In this document: positions 23,059 to 33,880 of the stretch, one piece after another
Numbering within the stretch: position 1 is the first letter of the stretch
Layout: every line of letters begins with the position of its first letter
Assembly (NCBI GenBank): GCA_028673005.1
Contig: CM054114.1
Span: forward strand, 13,264,516-13,328,515
Length of the DNA stretch: 64,000 nucleotides
Source of the DNA: Tanypteryx hageni
Lineage: Eukaryota; Arthropoda; Insecta; Odonata; Petaluridae
Direction of reading: 5' to 3'
Notes under the pieces: model-generated
Database searches by the model: none
What the model was told of the DNA's origin: nothing
Seen by the model: only the letters and a program-made list of their open reading frames with translations
Program-made: the position numbers and the translations under genes

Positions 23059-24657
23059 ATGGACTCGACGGACGGAGTACTCGGCAAAAGAAAAATGACC
23101 GGGGGACAAGCGCCTGCCCCTTCCACTGCCTCTCTGGCAGACCGGTCCGCACCCATTCTCGGTGCTGATGCAGTCGTCAGCACGGACGAGGATGGTGAGT
23201 TTACGCCAGTTACTAAACGGAGAGCCAAGAGGCAGAAACCTTCCCGTTCCCCTGCTGAGGGGGGAAGAGAACAGCTCCGGAGGGACAAGGTCCTGACAAG
23301 GGAGCTCGGAAGAGGGTCACCGATCACGGTATACGGGATCCTCTCTCACAAAACAATTGCCGCTGAACTCAGCAAGGTGTGCGGCGATGACTTCGAGCTG
23401 GAGGTCCACAGGGCCTCCACTCGAATAGTCGTCCACACGCCTGAGCACCACCGGGCGGCGACGAAGGTACTGAACGATGCTAAGGTCCAGTACCATACCC
23501 AGCTACTGCAGACGGTCCAGGGGACGCGTCAGCTTATCAAAAATGTAGGGAAGGGCTACTCCCCTGAGGACATTGCAGCAGGTCTTTCGGAAAAAGGATT
23601 CATTGTCCGTGGCGTCCGACAGATGACTGCGATGGAGGGAGGGAAGCGGATCCCGATAGGGAGATTTGTCGCCAACCTGGAGAGGACTCCACGGGCCCCT
23701 CCAGTGTCGGCAATTAAAACCCTGTGTCAGTGCTCGGTGAAGATCGAGCAGTATAGAGGGAATAGAGGGCCGTGGATATGTTTCAACTGCCAGAGGTTTG
23801 GCCACGTGTCGCTCGCCTGCAGGTGCGACACGCGTTGCTTCAGGTGCGCCGGTCCCCACAAGGGGGACGACTGCCCAAAGCCGCTTTCGGAGCCTGCCAA
23901 ATGTGCAAACTGCGAGGGCGATCATCCTGCCTCGCACCGGGAATTCCCGGCATTCTTGGAAGCGCTGGCAAGATACGAGGAGGGGCAGCAGAAGTCTGTC
24001 AGGAAGTCGGTTCCGGGGAAGGCTTCGAAGACTGCTCCAACTTTAAAAATGAAGCCTGCCCCCTCGGAAAAAGTGGACGCCTCCCGTCCCTTTGCCGCGG
24101 TGGCTGGGGGCACTGCTAAGCGGACACCTTCGGCTAGTGCCCCATCTCCGACTCAGCAGCCAGGTGCTGAGCCGGATAAGCAGGCGGATCCAAAACCCGC
24201 CTTAATAGCACCGGCTCCATGTCCCGTTGTACGGGAGGAGACGGTATCTAAGAAGCCCTCAGCCTCCGCCCTACGAAAGGAGAGGCGCAGGGCGGCCAAA
24301 GCCCAGCAGGCTTCAGAGGAAGCAACATCGGAGAGTGAGGCCCCGAAAGGCCCCGCCGCGGCCCCTCTGGCAGAAGAAAAGACAATAAAAGAGAAGCGTT
24401 TGGTCGCAAGTCGGCCAACTGCATCGGCCGAAGTGGTCCCTCCCAAGGGCCTCGAAGCTTCGGTCAAGATTAGCAAGCCGCAGAGCAGTGCGCCAGAGTC
24501 GGTTCGGTCCGAGGAGAGCCCCGAATTCTGGCGGACGGTGGCGATGATTTGTGGGGCGCTGAGAGGTTATATCTCCTCAACGTCCGGCCAGCTCCTCCTC
24601 TCTCTCCTGGAGGAGCTGGTCAAGAAGCGCATCTCGGCCCCCAACAATGGGGACTAG
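23059..24657 (+). CDS. LINE ORF1 protein (Gag-like, zinc knuckles)
   Basis: Nucleic-acid-binding ORF1 protein of a Jockey-type LINE, expected to coat the element RNA. The frame is open from 22858; I choose the ATG at 23059 (532 residues) because the probable target duplication puts the element start at 22956, so the upstream ATG would lie in flanking DNA. The N-terminal part is charged and low-complexity. Residues of about 90-240 look like the region that precedes zinc knuckles in this family (a PRE_C2HC-like segment ending in CQCSVKIEQYRGNRGP). Knuckle 1 is CFNCQRFGHVSLAC (C-x2-C-x4-H-x4-C), knuckle 2 CFRCAGPHKGDDC (C-x2-C-x3-H-x4-C). Knuckle 3 is CANCEGDHPASHREF, where the final Cys is replaced by Phe. 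The C-terminal 230 residues are rich in Pro/Ala/Lys/Ser. The frame overlaps ORF2 by 11 nt. No stop or shift is seen. Confidence 0.8.
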   Translation: MDSTDGVLGKRKMTGGQAPAPSTASLADRSAPILGADAVVSTDEDGEFTPVTKRRAKRQKPSRSPAEGGREQLRRDKVLTRELGRGSPITVYGILSHKTIAAELSKVCGDDFELEVHRASTRIVVHTPEHHRAATKVLNDAKVQYHTQLLQTVQGTRQLIKNVGKGYSPEDIAAGLSEKGFIVRGVRQMTAMEGGKRIPIGRFVANLERTPRAPPVSAIKTLCQCSVKIEQYRGNRGPWICFNCQRFGHVSLACRCDTRCFRCAGPHKGDDCPKPLSEPAKCANCEGDHPASHREFPAFLEALARYEEGQQKSVRKSVPGKASKTAPTLKMKPAPSEKVDASRPFAAVAGGTAKRTPSASAPSPTQQPGAEPDKQADPKPALIAPAPCPVVREETVSKKPSASALRKERRRAAKAQQASEEATSESEAPKGPAAAPLAEEKTIKEKRLVASRPTASAEVVPPKGLEASVKISKPQSSAPESVRSEESPEFWRTVAMICGALRGYISSTSGQLLLSLLEELVKKRISAPNNGD

Positions 24658-27396
24658 GGGGTGCAGCGTCCTTGTGCAATGGAACGCCCGAGGTGTCAAG
24701 CAGAAGACGGAAGAGCTTCTGGCGTTCCTACAAGAGAAGCACGCCATCGTCGCCGCCGTGAACGAGACGCACCTCCGCCCGGCGGATGCGTGGAAGATTC
24801 CTGGCTGGGCAATATACCGCGCAGACAGGATCAACCAGCCCGCCGGGGGGCAGGGGCGTGGCGGCTCGGCACTGCTAGTTCATCGATCCGTAGAACATCG
24901 TCCGCTTCCAGAGCGGAACTACGGGTCGATGGAAGCTGTATCCGTCGACATCAGGATCTGTACCGGATGGATCAGGGTCTCCTCGGTGTATTACCCGCCG
25001 GGGAGGGCGTGGGATCCGTGGGATCCGGATGAGGTCCTGGAGGTCGTCGGAAATGGCTGCTTCTCGATCGTACTTGGGGACTTGAATGCCAAGCACACCA
25101 GTTGGCATTCCAGAGTCCCCAACCTGAGGGGCCTGCGGCTGAAAGATCTTGCCGATGAAGAGGGGCTCACGGTGCTCGCGCCGAACGAGCCCACCTATCT
25201 CCCTTCGAGGGACGTCCTTGATGTTGCTGTCATCAACAACATCATGGCAGCATGCATTCCGTGTGCGATATGTCCTCTGATCATAATCCGACCCTGCTAC
25301 TTCTGGGGAACTTGCCAGTGCGAGTACCACCTTCGCAGCGTCTGGACCTAACTCGTGCCGACTGGCAGCACTTCCGCGAGTTCATTGCGGAAAGGCTGCC
25401 GGTCGACCCAACACCGCCTAGGACGTGCGAGGAGGCAGACCGCATGTTCGACCTCCTCACCATCACAGTCCAGCAGGCCATGGACGCTGCGATACCGAAG
25501 GTGGTCGTAGCCGGGGGTATACGCATTGCTTTGCCTCGTGTCGTCAGACAGACGATCACGCTGCGCAACAGCGTGCGGCGGAGGTGGCAGCGCCACCGTA
25601 CGTTGAACCTCAGGATCCAGATGGACTCCCTCAACAGGACGGTCCGGGACATGTTAAAAGACGTGCGCTCGGACGCGTGGGAACTCCATCTTTCCACGCT
25701 TTCCCTGGAGGACCAGTCCATCTGGAAAACCTGTAGAAGGCTTTGCGTTGCCCAACGGAGGGACCCCCTGATCATCCAGGGGGACTCCGTTGCGAGGACT
25801 CCGGAGGAGAAAGCCGGGTTGATGGCAGAATATCTGGAGGGGGTATTCTGCCCGAACCCGGCCACAGCAGAGTCGGATGAGGTCGAAGTAGACATCGTAC
25901 GGGAACTCGGGACGCTTGACCGCGGCCCCTTGCAAGATGCTGCGGAGCTCCCTTGCTTCGAGGTGCGCGAGATCGTTGCGGTGATCCGTCGCCTTGGGAC
26001 GAGGAGGGCTCCCGGGGATGATGCCATCCCCAACATCGTCTTGCGACAGCTACCTGTCGCAGCAGTAGAATTCCTGGCCGTCATTTACAACGGTTGTGTC
26101 GGGATTCCATATTTTCCGTCTGCCTGGAAGAGGGCAAAGATCATCTGTCTCCCGAAGCTGCCAGGAACGGAGGTTGGTCCCGGGGACATCCGGCCAATCT
26201 CTCTCCTGGCGGGCTTTGGGAAGATCTTTGAGCGTCTTGTCCGGATGCCGCTGGTGGATATCGTCCGGGAGAAGAATGTTCTCCCGGACGAGCAGTTTGG
26301 CTTCCGGGAGGGGCACTCCACTACCCAGCAACTGGGTAGGGTGACCCACTTCATCACTGACGCCTTCAACAGGAAGCACGCGGTCGCAGGGGCTTTCTTC
26401 GACATATCGAAGGCCTTCGACCGCGTGTGGCATCCAGCTCTCCTGTTGAAGTTGCATCGACTCCAGTTTCCTGCGTGGCTAGTGCGGCTCATCGAGTCGT
26501 ACTTACAGGGCAGGACGTTCAGGGTGTTTTGGCTCCAGGTCGGATCAGGACTGCGGCGAATATGCGTCGGTGTCCCGCAGGGGTCCGTCCTGGGGCCAAT
26601 CCTCTTTAAAATCTTCACCCAAGATCCTCCTCGGGATCTTGGGTGGAACACTACGCTTACCCTGTACGCGGATGATGCGGCGCTCCTGTCGCGGTCTACC
26701 AAGACGTACGCGGCCGTGAGGACGCTGCAGTGCGCCGTCGATGAACTGGTGTCCTGGTATCGTCGATGGAGCATTGTAGTTAACCCCAGTAAGACCAAGG
26801 CCATCATCTTCCACCCTGGAAGAGGAGCGCCGTCTGGAGTCGATTTGTCAGTGATGGGGGGGGGGGGGGGGGGGGTTATCCCCTGGTGCCCAGAAGTCAC
26901 ATACCTGGGAGTGGTGCTAGACCGGAGGCTTCTCTGGAAGCCTCAGGTTGAGCGCGTCCGCCACAAGGAACTCGGAGCGCTGGCGAGGCTTCGTCCGATC
27001 CTGCGCCCGGGTGTCTTGTCGGCTGACACCTAGAGACGCCTCTACCTGAGCTGCGTGAGGCTCATCATGACTTACGCAGCGCCGGTCTGGTCTGGAGTGT
27101 CCAAGACCACCCTCTACAGGCTGCAAGTGGTGCAGAACAGTGCACTCCGGCTGATACTCGGTCGTTGCCGATACGAGAGCGTCAGCCGGTTGCACTTAGA
27201 CGGAAATGTGGAATCCCTCGACGTCCTCCTTCCGAGGATGTCCAAGGAATTCTACTGCAAGGCAGCAGCATCGAGGCACAAAGAGGTGCAGAAGCTGGGC
27301 GATATCAAGGTTAGGTGGTGGGACCGCTACAAGCGACCCATCGCCAGCCTTGATTCGCTGGAAACCCTCCCTAGCAACAAGCGTCCCCGCTTGTAG
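24647..27396 (+). pseudogene. LINE ORF2: endonuclease and reverse transcriptase, disrupted
   Basis: ORF2 polyprotein for target nicking and target-primed reverse transcription. The ATG at 24647 lies inside the end of ORF1. The endonuclease occupies roughly the first 210 residues, with WNARG (Asn13), NETHL (Glu40) and LGDLNAKH (Asp145, Asn147); its last motif SSDHNP is in another frame, so a frameshift lies at about 25245-25270. The reverse transcriptase follows in the second frame (25252-27033) with GFREGHSTTQQL, FFDISKAFDRVWH, PQGSVLGPILF and YADD (26665-26676). A TAG at 27031-27033 interrupts the frame; the same frame then runs on with RLYLSCVRLIMTYAAPVW and ends at a stop at 27396, the usual Jockey C-terminus without RNase H. 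A run of 20 G at 26856-26875 encodes poly-Gly just before the conserved TYLGVVLD motif. Apart from these lesions the catalytic motifs are intact. Confidence 0.85.
26856..26875 (+). repeat. 20-bp G homopolymer inside LINE reverse transcriptase
   Basis: A pure run of 20 G on the coding strand, flanked by CAGTGAT and TTATCCCC. It keeps the frame as written, inserting a poly-Gly linker before the TYLGVVLD motif. Homopolymers this long are prone to slippage and to sequencing error. Confidence 0.85.
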
Positions 27397-27752
27397 GGAG
27401 GGTTTGGTGCCTCTTTGTAACAAGGGGCCAAAGAAGAGAAAATTGTGATAGTGAAATTAGCCTAGAATCGCATTAAAAGCACAGCTGGGAATGCGAATAA
27501 GCCAACCCCAGGAGGTTGGGAGAGAGTTCTGGCGTGCCAACTCTGGCCAGATAAACTATACAGTAATCCTTCCATATTCGCGGGTTTAATATTTGCGGTT
27601 TCGCTTATTCGCGCAGGGATTACTGTAGCAAGTTTCATTATTCGCGTGAGGTAAACTTCACTTATTCGCGGTTAAAACCTTAAAACACCGTGCGATACAA
27701 CGTCATTGTGCTTGCTCACAGTATTTTATATCATAGCCCCAAAAGGAAGACA

Positions 27753-28654
27753 ATGAGTGCAGATAAAAGAGTGAGACGAGCAAAAAAATTTATGTCATTA
27801 AGTTAAAAGGTTGAATTGTTAGAAAAGCTGTCACAAGACGAAAGTGTAGCGTCCGTTGGTAGGGAATATAACATAAACGAATCCACTGTGAGATAAATTT
27901 AAAAAAGGAGGCAAGTTTACGGGTTAGTGTAAGTGGAAGAGCGCCTAAAAGTGCCAAAGTGTCCTGCTATGCTCGTGATCGTGTCATCAAGAAGATGGAA
28001 AATACCCTAAATTTTTGGATCGAAGATCAAACGAGAAAAAAGTTCCATTGAATAGCCAGGTGACACGCGAAAAAGCGCTTCGCTTATATGAGCGCTTAAG
28101 GGCAACATCGACCACTGAAGGAAGCAGCACCAAATCATTTACAGCTAGTAAGAGATGGTTGGATAAATTTAAGAGAAGATATGCTTTACATAACGTTAAA
28201 ATAAGTGGAGAATCGGCATCGGCAGATACTGCAGCAACTGAAGCTTTTCCAGGTTATAGTTAGAGAGTTAACTGAAGAGGACCTTGATGAACTTGTTCAG
28301 TTTAATGATGAAAATGAGGATGTGGAGGAGGATGTGACGACAAAGTCTAAGTTTAATTTGAAAATATTGGCAGTGATAATGAAGCAGGTGCCTGAACTTA
28401 TGGATACAATGTCTGATGTTGACCCAGTCATGGAACGAAGCATTAAATTTAAGAGAAGTATGGAAGATTCATTAAATCCCTATAGAGAGGTTGAAAAAGA
28501 CCTTCAAAAAAAGTTGAAGCAGGAGCCAATCACAAGCTACTTTATAAGCTCAAATGTTGTCTTCGAAAGTAGCACCGCCATTGCTCGAAGTTCTCCTCGT
28601 CCATCTGTTGGATCGCCAATGGATGATCCACAGGAGGGAGCCTCGTCCAGCTAA
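27753..28654 (+). pseudogene. Tigger transposase remnant lacking the DDE domain
   Basis: From the ATG at 27753 the frame reads MSADKRVRRAKK, then after one stop KVELLEKLSQDESVASVGRE and NINESTV: the Psq/CENP-B-type N-terminal helix-turn-helix that binds the terminal repeats. Two further stops and at least one shift follow. The second DNA-binding half (CENP-B HTH) is recognisable as WIEDQTRKK, REKALRLYERL, FTASKRWLDKFKRRYALHN and SGESASAD. Directly after that, near 28255, the sequence jumps to the family's C-terminal tail in another frame (ELTEEDLDELVQ, PYREVEKDLQKK, ITSYF). The whole DDE catalytic domain, normally about 200 residues, is missing. This makes the element a non-autonomous internal-deletion derivative. 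Confidence 0.85.
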
Positions 28655-29040
28655 CATTTCCAACGCCGCAATTGTCATTATCATTAAAGGGACATCGACA
28701 CCGATATTAAAGGTATGAGTCATCATTTATTTATTGTTTTTTTATGAATGCATTCAATTGTAAATGAACCACCATATTTACTCGAATTATTCTCGTAATT
28801 TTTCCTGAAAATTGTGCGAAAAAAAACTTCGGGTGCGTTATTAAGACTACCGCGTGTTTTTTTAATTCCACGTCGAGAAGTGAAGATTCGAGAATTACAG
28901 GCTATGCTTGTTAATACTAAATATAAGTTTAAAAACAATAGCAATGTTATTACTATATACATAAACTGGGGGTAGCTGTTTCCCTAACCCTGTTTATCCC
29001 ATAAGCCTTTAGTATCTATATTCGCGGTTTCTATATTCGC
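28655..29040. other. Tigger 3-prime non-coding region
   Basis: AT-rich sequence inside the Tigger element, between the transposase tail and the right terminal repeat. No gene. The segment near 28770-28855 (TATTTACTCGAATTATTCTC and GGTGCGTTATTA) may be a fragment of another element, but this is uncertain. Confidence 0.4.
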
Positions 29041-29104
29041 GGCGTTTTTCAGGAACGTAATCTCCGCGAATATGGAGGGATTACTGTAATTTAAATCTCC
29101 ATCG

Positions 29105-29645
29105 ATGTCGGGTCAGGGTCGAAAGGGCCGAAGTACGCCGAAGTGCCGAAAGGACCGAAGAACCATAGGGGCCGAAAGGGTCGGCAACGCGGAAAGGTCG
29201 AAATATTTACTACGCTCTTCGGTTACTTCTCATATTGTTTTTATTCTGGTATTTACAGGAAAAATAATTAAATAACTAACTAATTTTAGAAAATAGTCGT
29301 AATCTTCTTTATCTCTTTATCTAATCGCCTCAAAGTTACTTTTTAACGATGTCGTAGATAATTGTGTCTTAAAAACTTCATTTTTATTTCGAATTTAATT
29401 ATTTATAATGTATTAAAGTTTTATAGAAAATTATTTGGAACTTGCGTAAGTAAGAATGACCAAACCCAACCCATAATTTAAATAATATATTAATAGGGCC
29501 ATATTTTTAATTTAGATACATTTTTTGTTAGTTATATCCTGATATATCTACTATACAATGCGTTAGTCTGTTCACTTAAGGTAACGATTTATCTATTTCT
29601 GCAAATTGATGTTGTCGGCCCTTCGACCGGGTCCTGTCGGTGTCT
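29105..29645. mobile_element. candidate MITE with GGGTCGAAAGGGCCGA-type ends
   Basis: The left end has GGGTCGAAAGGGCCGAAG at 29117-29134 and further CCGAAAGG words; the right end reads inversely CCGGTCGAAGGGCCGA at about 29616-29631. The interior is AT-rich and non-coding. The exact termini and target duplication are not readable. It begins about 20 bp beyond the Tigger element. Confidence 0.4.
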
Positions 29646-31443
29646 TACCGTATCTTGCAACATCCTTGCTAGAAGCACGATTTCTTTAAAAAAAATCAGT
29701 TCTGGTTTTCCTCACTCTTTGGAGAGGAGACGATCCGCACCGTTGAATTTTAGACCCTCAGTAGACCTCCCCATGCGTGAAAACCTTAAAACCTTACTCT
29801 TGTTTTTTCGGTATTTTGGCTACAATACCATTTAAAAGTTTTGAATTTTCAGAATTTGAAGCGGAAAATCTATGAACTAATTGAAAATCCAATCGGTTAA
29901 AAATTTATATATCGATAAGATATACAATTCAAAAAGAATTTTGCAAGTGACCTTAGCAGTTTGGCTACAATGCTATTCCAAAGTTTTGGATTTTCAGAAT
30001 TTGAATTAACCTAGCGTGGAAAATTTATAGCCTAATAAGAGCAATCTAATTCGAAAAGAAATTTCCAAATATCTCTTAATACAAATAAGTTGATTGTCCA
30101 CAGACACAGAGAGTGATCACATTAACACGATTTTGCCATTAAGAAAAGCTGTTAAAAAGTCATAAGTAGTATATGGCGATTGCAATTTCCATTTCTCCGG
30201 GCTTTTCGCTGGTTACAAGGTAATAGCGTAAATGCAGGCCAGTTTTTCTTCTGCATATACTATAACTACATATCACCTAGAACTAAAGAGAGAGGTGAGT
30301 GGAAGGTAATGTAAAGAATGAAAATGCTACAGTTTTAAGATTGACTCTTCTATTAGGAGCGCTGACTGCCCTAAGATAACAAGATAACCGCTTCGTCCTA
30401 CGATCGCCTAAAAGTGTATTAACATAGCGGCCGTGTCTTCCCTTGTAATTAATTAAAAACGAACGTGGCGTTGAAAATATGCTGTACCGAAACAATTGAG
30501 CTGTGATAATAAATGAAAAAATAAACAAAAGAGTTACTCAATCTTACTTTAGTTTTTTTACCTGTTATGTTAAATAAAAGTGTCGAGCGAACCATTTTTT
30601 CATTTCGACAGTAATTTTGGCGATTCTCAGTCGATTCCACGCCATCGATTCGCGCTTGAAATTCCCATTTCATCAACCCAAACTTTTTAATGGCTGACGA
30701 ATGACATCGTCTGCGTTGGGACAGATTCGAACGGTAGCAACCGTAGCAACGGTAGCGTCCATCAACCGATTACGATTCCCACGGTTTGACCGCTTCTGAC
30801 TAGTGTGGAAAGAGGTCAGCATTCTTTAATTCGCAGGCGCACGATAAATGCATTCGCATCTCGGACGGAAATCGAAAAAAAGAGGCGTCGTCGTTATAGT
30901 GCGCGAAACGGTCGGACCGCGTCTAGTCTGCGACGGGTTCTCGCATTGTGCGAGTCTTAACGAATGCAACGACCCGGCCGGCAGAACATGCTTGCACCTT
31001 CGACGAAAGAATCGGATGTGGCAGGAGGGGACACAATCCGGGACCGAAGGAGCCGAATTTTTACTTATATCTCGTAAAAAACGCGATCCCTTTTAAGAGT
31101 TTTCTCGCTATCCCTCCGATCCATTGTGGTTCGGCTCTGGATTTACATATGCCTACCTCCACCTGACCACTCGGCACCGATATACTATAAGATATATATA
31201 ATGGGTGCCCTCTTTCTCTGGCTGGGCGAAGCTATTGTGTCCGCAGAGGAGAGGAGGTGGAGAAGGGGAACGAGGAGACGTGGGGAAAGGGGTTGGGAAA
31301 AGGCGATCCTGGATCTAGATGGCACATAAAAAAATTCTTAGAAGGACAACTGCGGCTTAATGCGGTGCATCGCGCGAAAGGGCTTTTAGTCGAAGTCGTA
31401 GCGACAGCTGCAGTGGCTACGTCATAAGGTGCCCTCATAGGAG
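29646..31443. other. non-coding DNA, no recognised feature
   Basis: AT-rich then more mixed sequence. Overlapping open frames at 30848-31166 show no family motif. Two parallel passages, GGCTACAATACCATTTAAAAG (29818) and GGCTACAATGCTATTCCAAAG (29963), each followed by TTTTGRATTTTCAGAATTTG, mark a degenerate local duplication with a period near 145 bp. Confidence 0.4.
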
Positions 31444-32060
31444 GTTTTCCCATGATGCTCGCCCCCCCTCCCTCCTTCTTTCTCCTCCTCCCTCTTTCTC
31501 TCGCTTCCTCTTCACCCTCTCTGACTAAATCGAGAATGATCTCGCTCTTGTTAAGAAAATCTCTCTCCCCTTTCTTTTTACGAATGTCCCTCTCACTTTT
31601 TATTTTTTTCATCTTCCCTTCTCTCTTTACACTTCATCTTCCACTCACTCCCTTTCCCTATTCCTCCTTTATTCTCCTTCCTCCCTTTCTCTCCACCGCG
31701 TCGGAGGAAGAAATGAATTCGACCGTCTCAATCTTACCCTAAATAAAGACGGTTTCCTCTGGTTTCTCCTTCTTCACCCCCCTCCTTCCCTCCTCTCCTC
31801 CTTCTATTCCCTCCCTCCCCTCTCTCTCCTCCTTCCCGTTCCCTCTCTCTCCTCCTTCCCCTTCCCTCTCTCTCCTCCTTCCCCTTTCTTCTCCCTCCCC
31901 CTTCCCTCTTCGTTTCACTCTTTCTCTCCTCCCGCTTCTGGCCTCGTCAACATTCTCCGTGAGAACCGCATAAGCCGATTGCTCCCCCACCCACTCCCTC
32001 CCTTTCTTCTCCCCCTCCTCCTTTCCTCCTCCTCCCACTCCCTTCCACAATCTCTCCATT
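31444..32060. repeat. CT-rich low-complexity tract
   Basis: Long runs of CTCTCTCCTCCTTCCC-type sequence. AAATAAAGACGG at 31741-31752 resembles the 3-prime end of the family D retroposon and is again followed by CT-rich DNA. Frames over the tract are Pro/Ser/Leu or Arg/Glu/Gly strings. Confidence 0.7.
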
Positions 32061-33760
32061 TCGATGCAAGAGAACTCCCTTCCGGTTGACTCTGTTAGGA
32101 TTCTCGGGCTTCTTTTTTTTACCTCGTAGACCGTTCTATCTCAACCGGTTTTATTCCTATTTTTTAGTTTCCGAACCAAACTGCGTCATCTGGCTGAAAG
32201 GGGGCGATATATTCTGACAAGCGCTAGAATGAAAGAAAGATGAAAAGGGGGAATGTCTCTCCAAAGAAAGAACAAAGTTAAGAGGAAAATTCCACGACAA
32301 ATGCGTCCCGTTGGGTTAGTTTTTGTTCCGAAGCCTTTTGCGACAAATCTTCGCTTAGTTGATTAATATTTTAAAAATCCGTTACATTTTGAATGCGTTT
32401 ATTCACTAAACATTTACTGCTCATCAATACGTAGGAAAAACCATCCTCTGTTACACAAATAGAATGTATTATATGTAATTACAAGGAGGACTTAAGATCC
32501 TGTCCTGGACGGGATACGAAGTCGCCACCATGTTATAATGAGGTGAATCTACATTTAAGAGTAAATTTAGAAATTCTGAGCTTAATTTTTAACATTAAAA
32601 AAAAATAAATTCGTGAAAAACATTGGCATTCAGTTCCAAAAATTTTAAAATGTGTCACGTTCCGTTGACTGATTGTGGCTCGCAAAAGTGGGCAAAATAT
32701 TGAAAGTTCAATGCATAAAAAGAAAGAAAAATATATTAGATGGTAAATATCACATTTATTATTTGCCTATTAATGTCTGGATGCATGAAATTTCGATGAA
32801 ATTCCATGAAGCTTTATAAAAATTGTTATTAATGGCGCCACGCCTCCAAATCCTCTCCGAATTTATTTGTCGCGAGTTGAAAATGATTAATTCAACTCAT
32901 ATTCTAGTTTTGTGTAATTGTTTCCTCTATGCTATGATGCGACTCACGTTTCGCCTGTTTCTCCGATGGTTAGTTTTTTTCGTATGTCTGTGCGGATAAA
33001 GCAAAAAAAGGTAATTTGAAATTGTCCCGCCTCAATTCATAAGCCTCATGCTAACCAGTCGACGCCAAATATGCGTGAGATTGGCAAACTCGAAAATCCG
33101 CCTCGCCGTATCTTTGAAACTGTGTCCAGAACTTACGAGGCCCTCCATTTCCGCGATGGAACGGGCCCACAGCGCATGGCTCCTTACTCATCGAAAGAAT
33201 TTTGGCAGCGAGCGGACCAGCGGGCAATCCACTTCCCTTGCCTTCTTCGGTTCATCGCTTTCTTTGGCATGCGAAAATGGAAAAATGCAGGAAAGGTTTT
33301 ATGGGGGGCAAAAGAACCGAGGGATTTTCCGTTTATTTTTTGCGAACCGCAGTTGCCTCACTTTGCTGCACAAATAAACGAATGGAAAGTAGGTTCCCTA
33401 TTTCTTCCCTTTCGAACTCTTGTCTTTCTCTAGCCGAGAAGTGCTACTCGAGAGAGTTCTTCGGCAAGACGCCACCATGTCTCCTTTTATCGCTCCAAGA
33501 GGGCTGCTCTCTCGGACGAGAAGAACACTCGGGATAAACTTTTCCAGAAGGGAATTTTCTCCACGTTGCATAACGGACTGTTTCAGGGTGAATCCCAAAG
33601 ACGCCGATTTATTTCCTAGGAATAAGTAGTTTTTATTAATCATAACATTTTTCTGATACATAAAGATATAAAAAGTATCGCGGCATTATAATTCGAGCAC
33701 GTGGCAGTAGGTGTGCGACTATAGACAAGAAGAGCCGTCTGTTGTATTTTGTTTATTGTA
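32061..33760. other. non-coding DNA, no recognised feature
   Basis: Three overlapping + frames occur at 33048-33537 and one minus frame at 33398-33661. None shows a known domain, and their overlap in all frames argues against coding. Confidence 0.4.
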
Positions 33761-33880
33761 AACTAAAAGAGATGTAATTTCTCTTTAAGAATATTATCAC
33801 CTGCTGATGATGCATGCATCGAAACACGGCTCGTGTTTTTTATTAAAACATTTTGTGGTATAATACTATGTCATTTTTGT
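33761..33880 (+). mobile_element. Penelope-like element 3-prime tail remnant
   Basis: ACCTGCTGATGATGCATGC, then CGAAACACGGCTCGTG, then a TTTTTTATTAAAACATTTT block. This CTGATGATG...CGAAACACG pattern is typical of Penelope-like element 3-prime regions that I know; the coding part is not present. Call by resemblance only. Confidence 0.45.

Larger units (their letters stand above)
22956..27533 (+). mobile_element. Jockey-clade non-LTR retrotransposon (LINE), nearly full length
   Basis: Two overlapping coding regions in the order expected for the clade: ORF1 with Cys-rich zinc knuckles, then ORF2 with an apurinic-type endonuclease and reverse transcriptase but no RNase H. GTGCCAACTCTGG occurs at 22943-22955 and again at 27534-27546, the likely 13-bp target-site duplication; it sets these boundaries. 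The 3-prime UTR (27397-27533) has no obvious poly(A) and includes a CCAACC...GGTTGG hairpin. The body is much more GC-rich than its surroundings. ORF1 is open, while ORF2 has one frameshift and one nonsense codon, so this copy cannot move by itself but is fairly young. The clade assignment is by eye; R1 or another related clade is not excluded. Confidence 0.8.
27561..29086 (+). mobile_element. Tigger-type (pogo) DNA transposon, complete ends, core deleted
   Basis: 1526 bp with near-perfect terminal inverted repeats: CAGTAATCCTTCCATATTCG on the left and CGAATATGGAGGGATTACTG on the right, with TA on both outer sides (27559-27560, 29087-29088), the classical TA target duplication. Sub-terminal repeats of TATTCGCGG-type words follow at both ends. 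The interior carries the N- and C-terminal parts of a Tigger transposase. It lies 14 bp after the LINE's right target-duplication copy (27546), so it sits in the DNA into which the LINE inserted, or arrived later beside it. Confidence 0.88.

Noticed and set aside
25281..26900. Long minus-strand open frames opposite LINE ORF2 (267 and 271 residues)
   Set aside because: They are shadows of the GC-rich reverse transcriptase coding strand; the + strand has the catalytic motifs.
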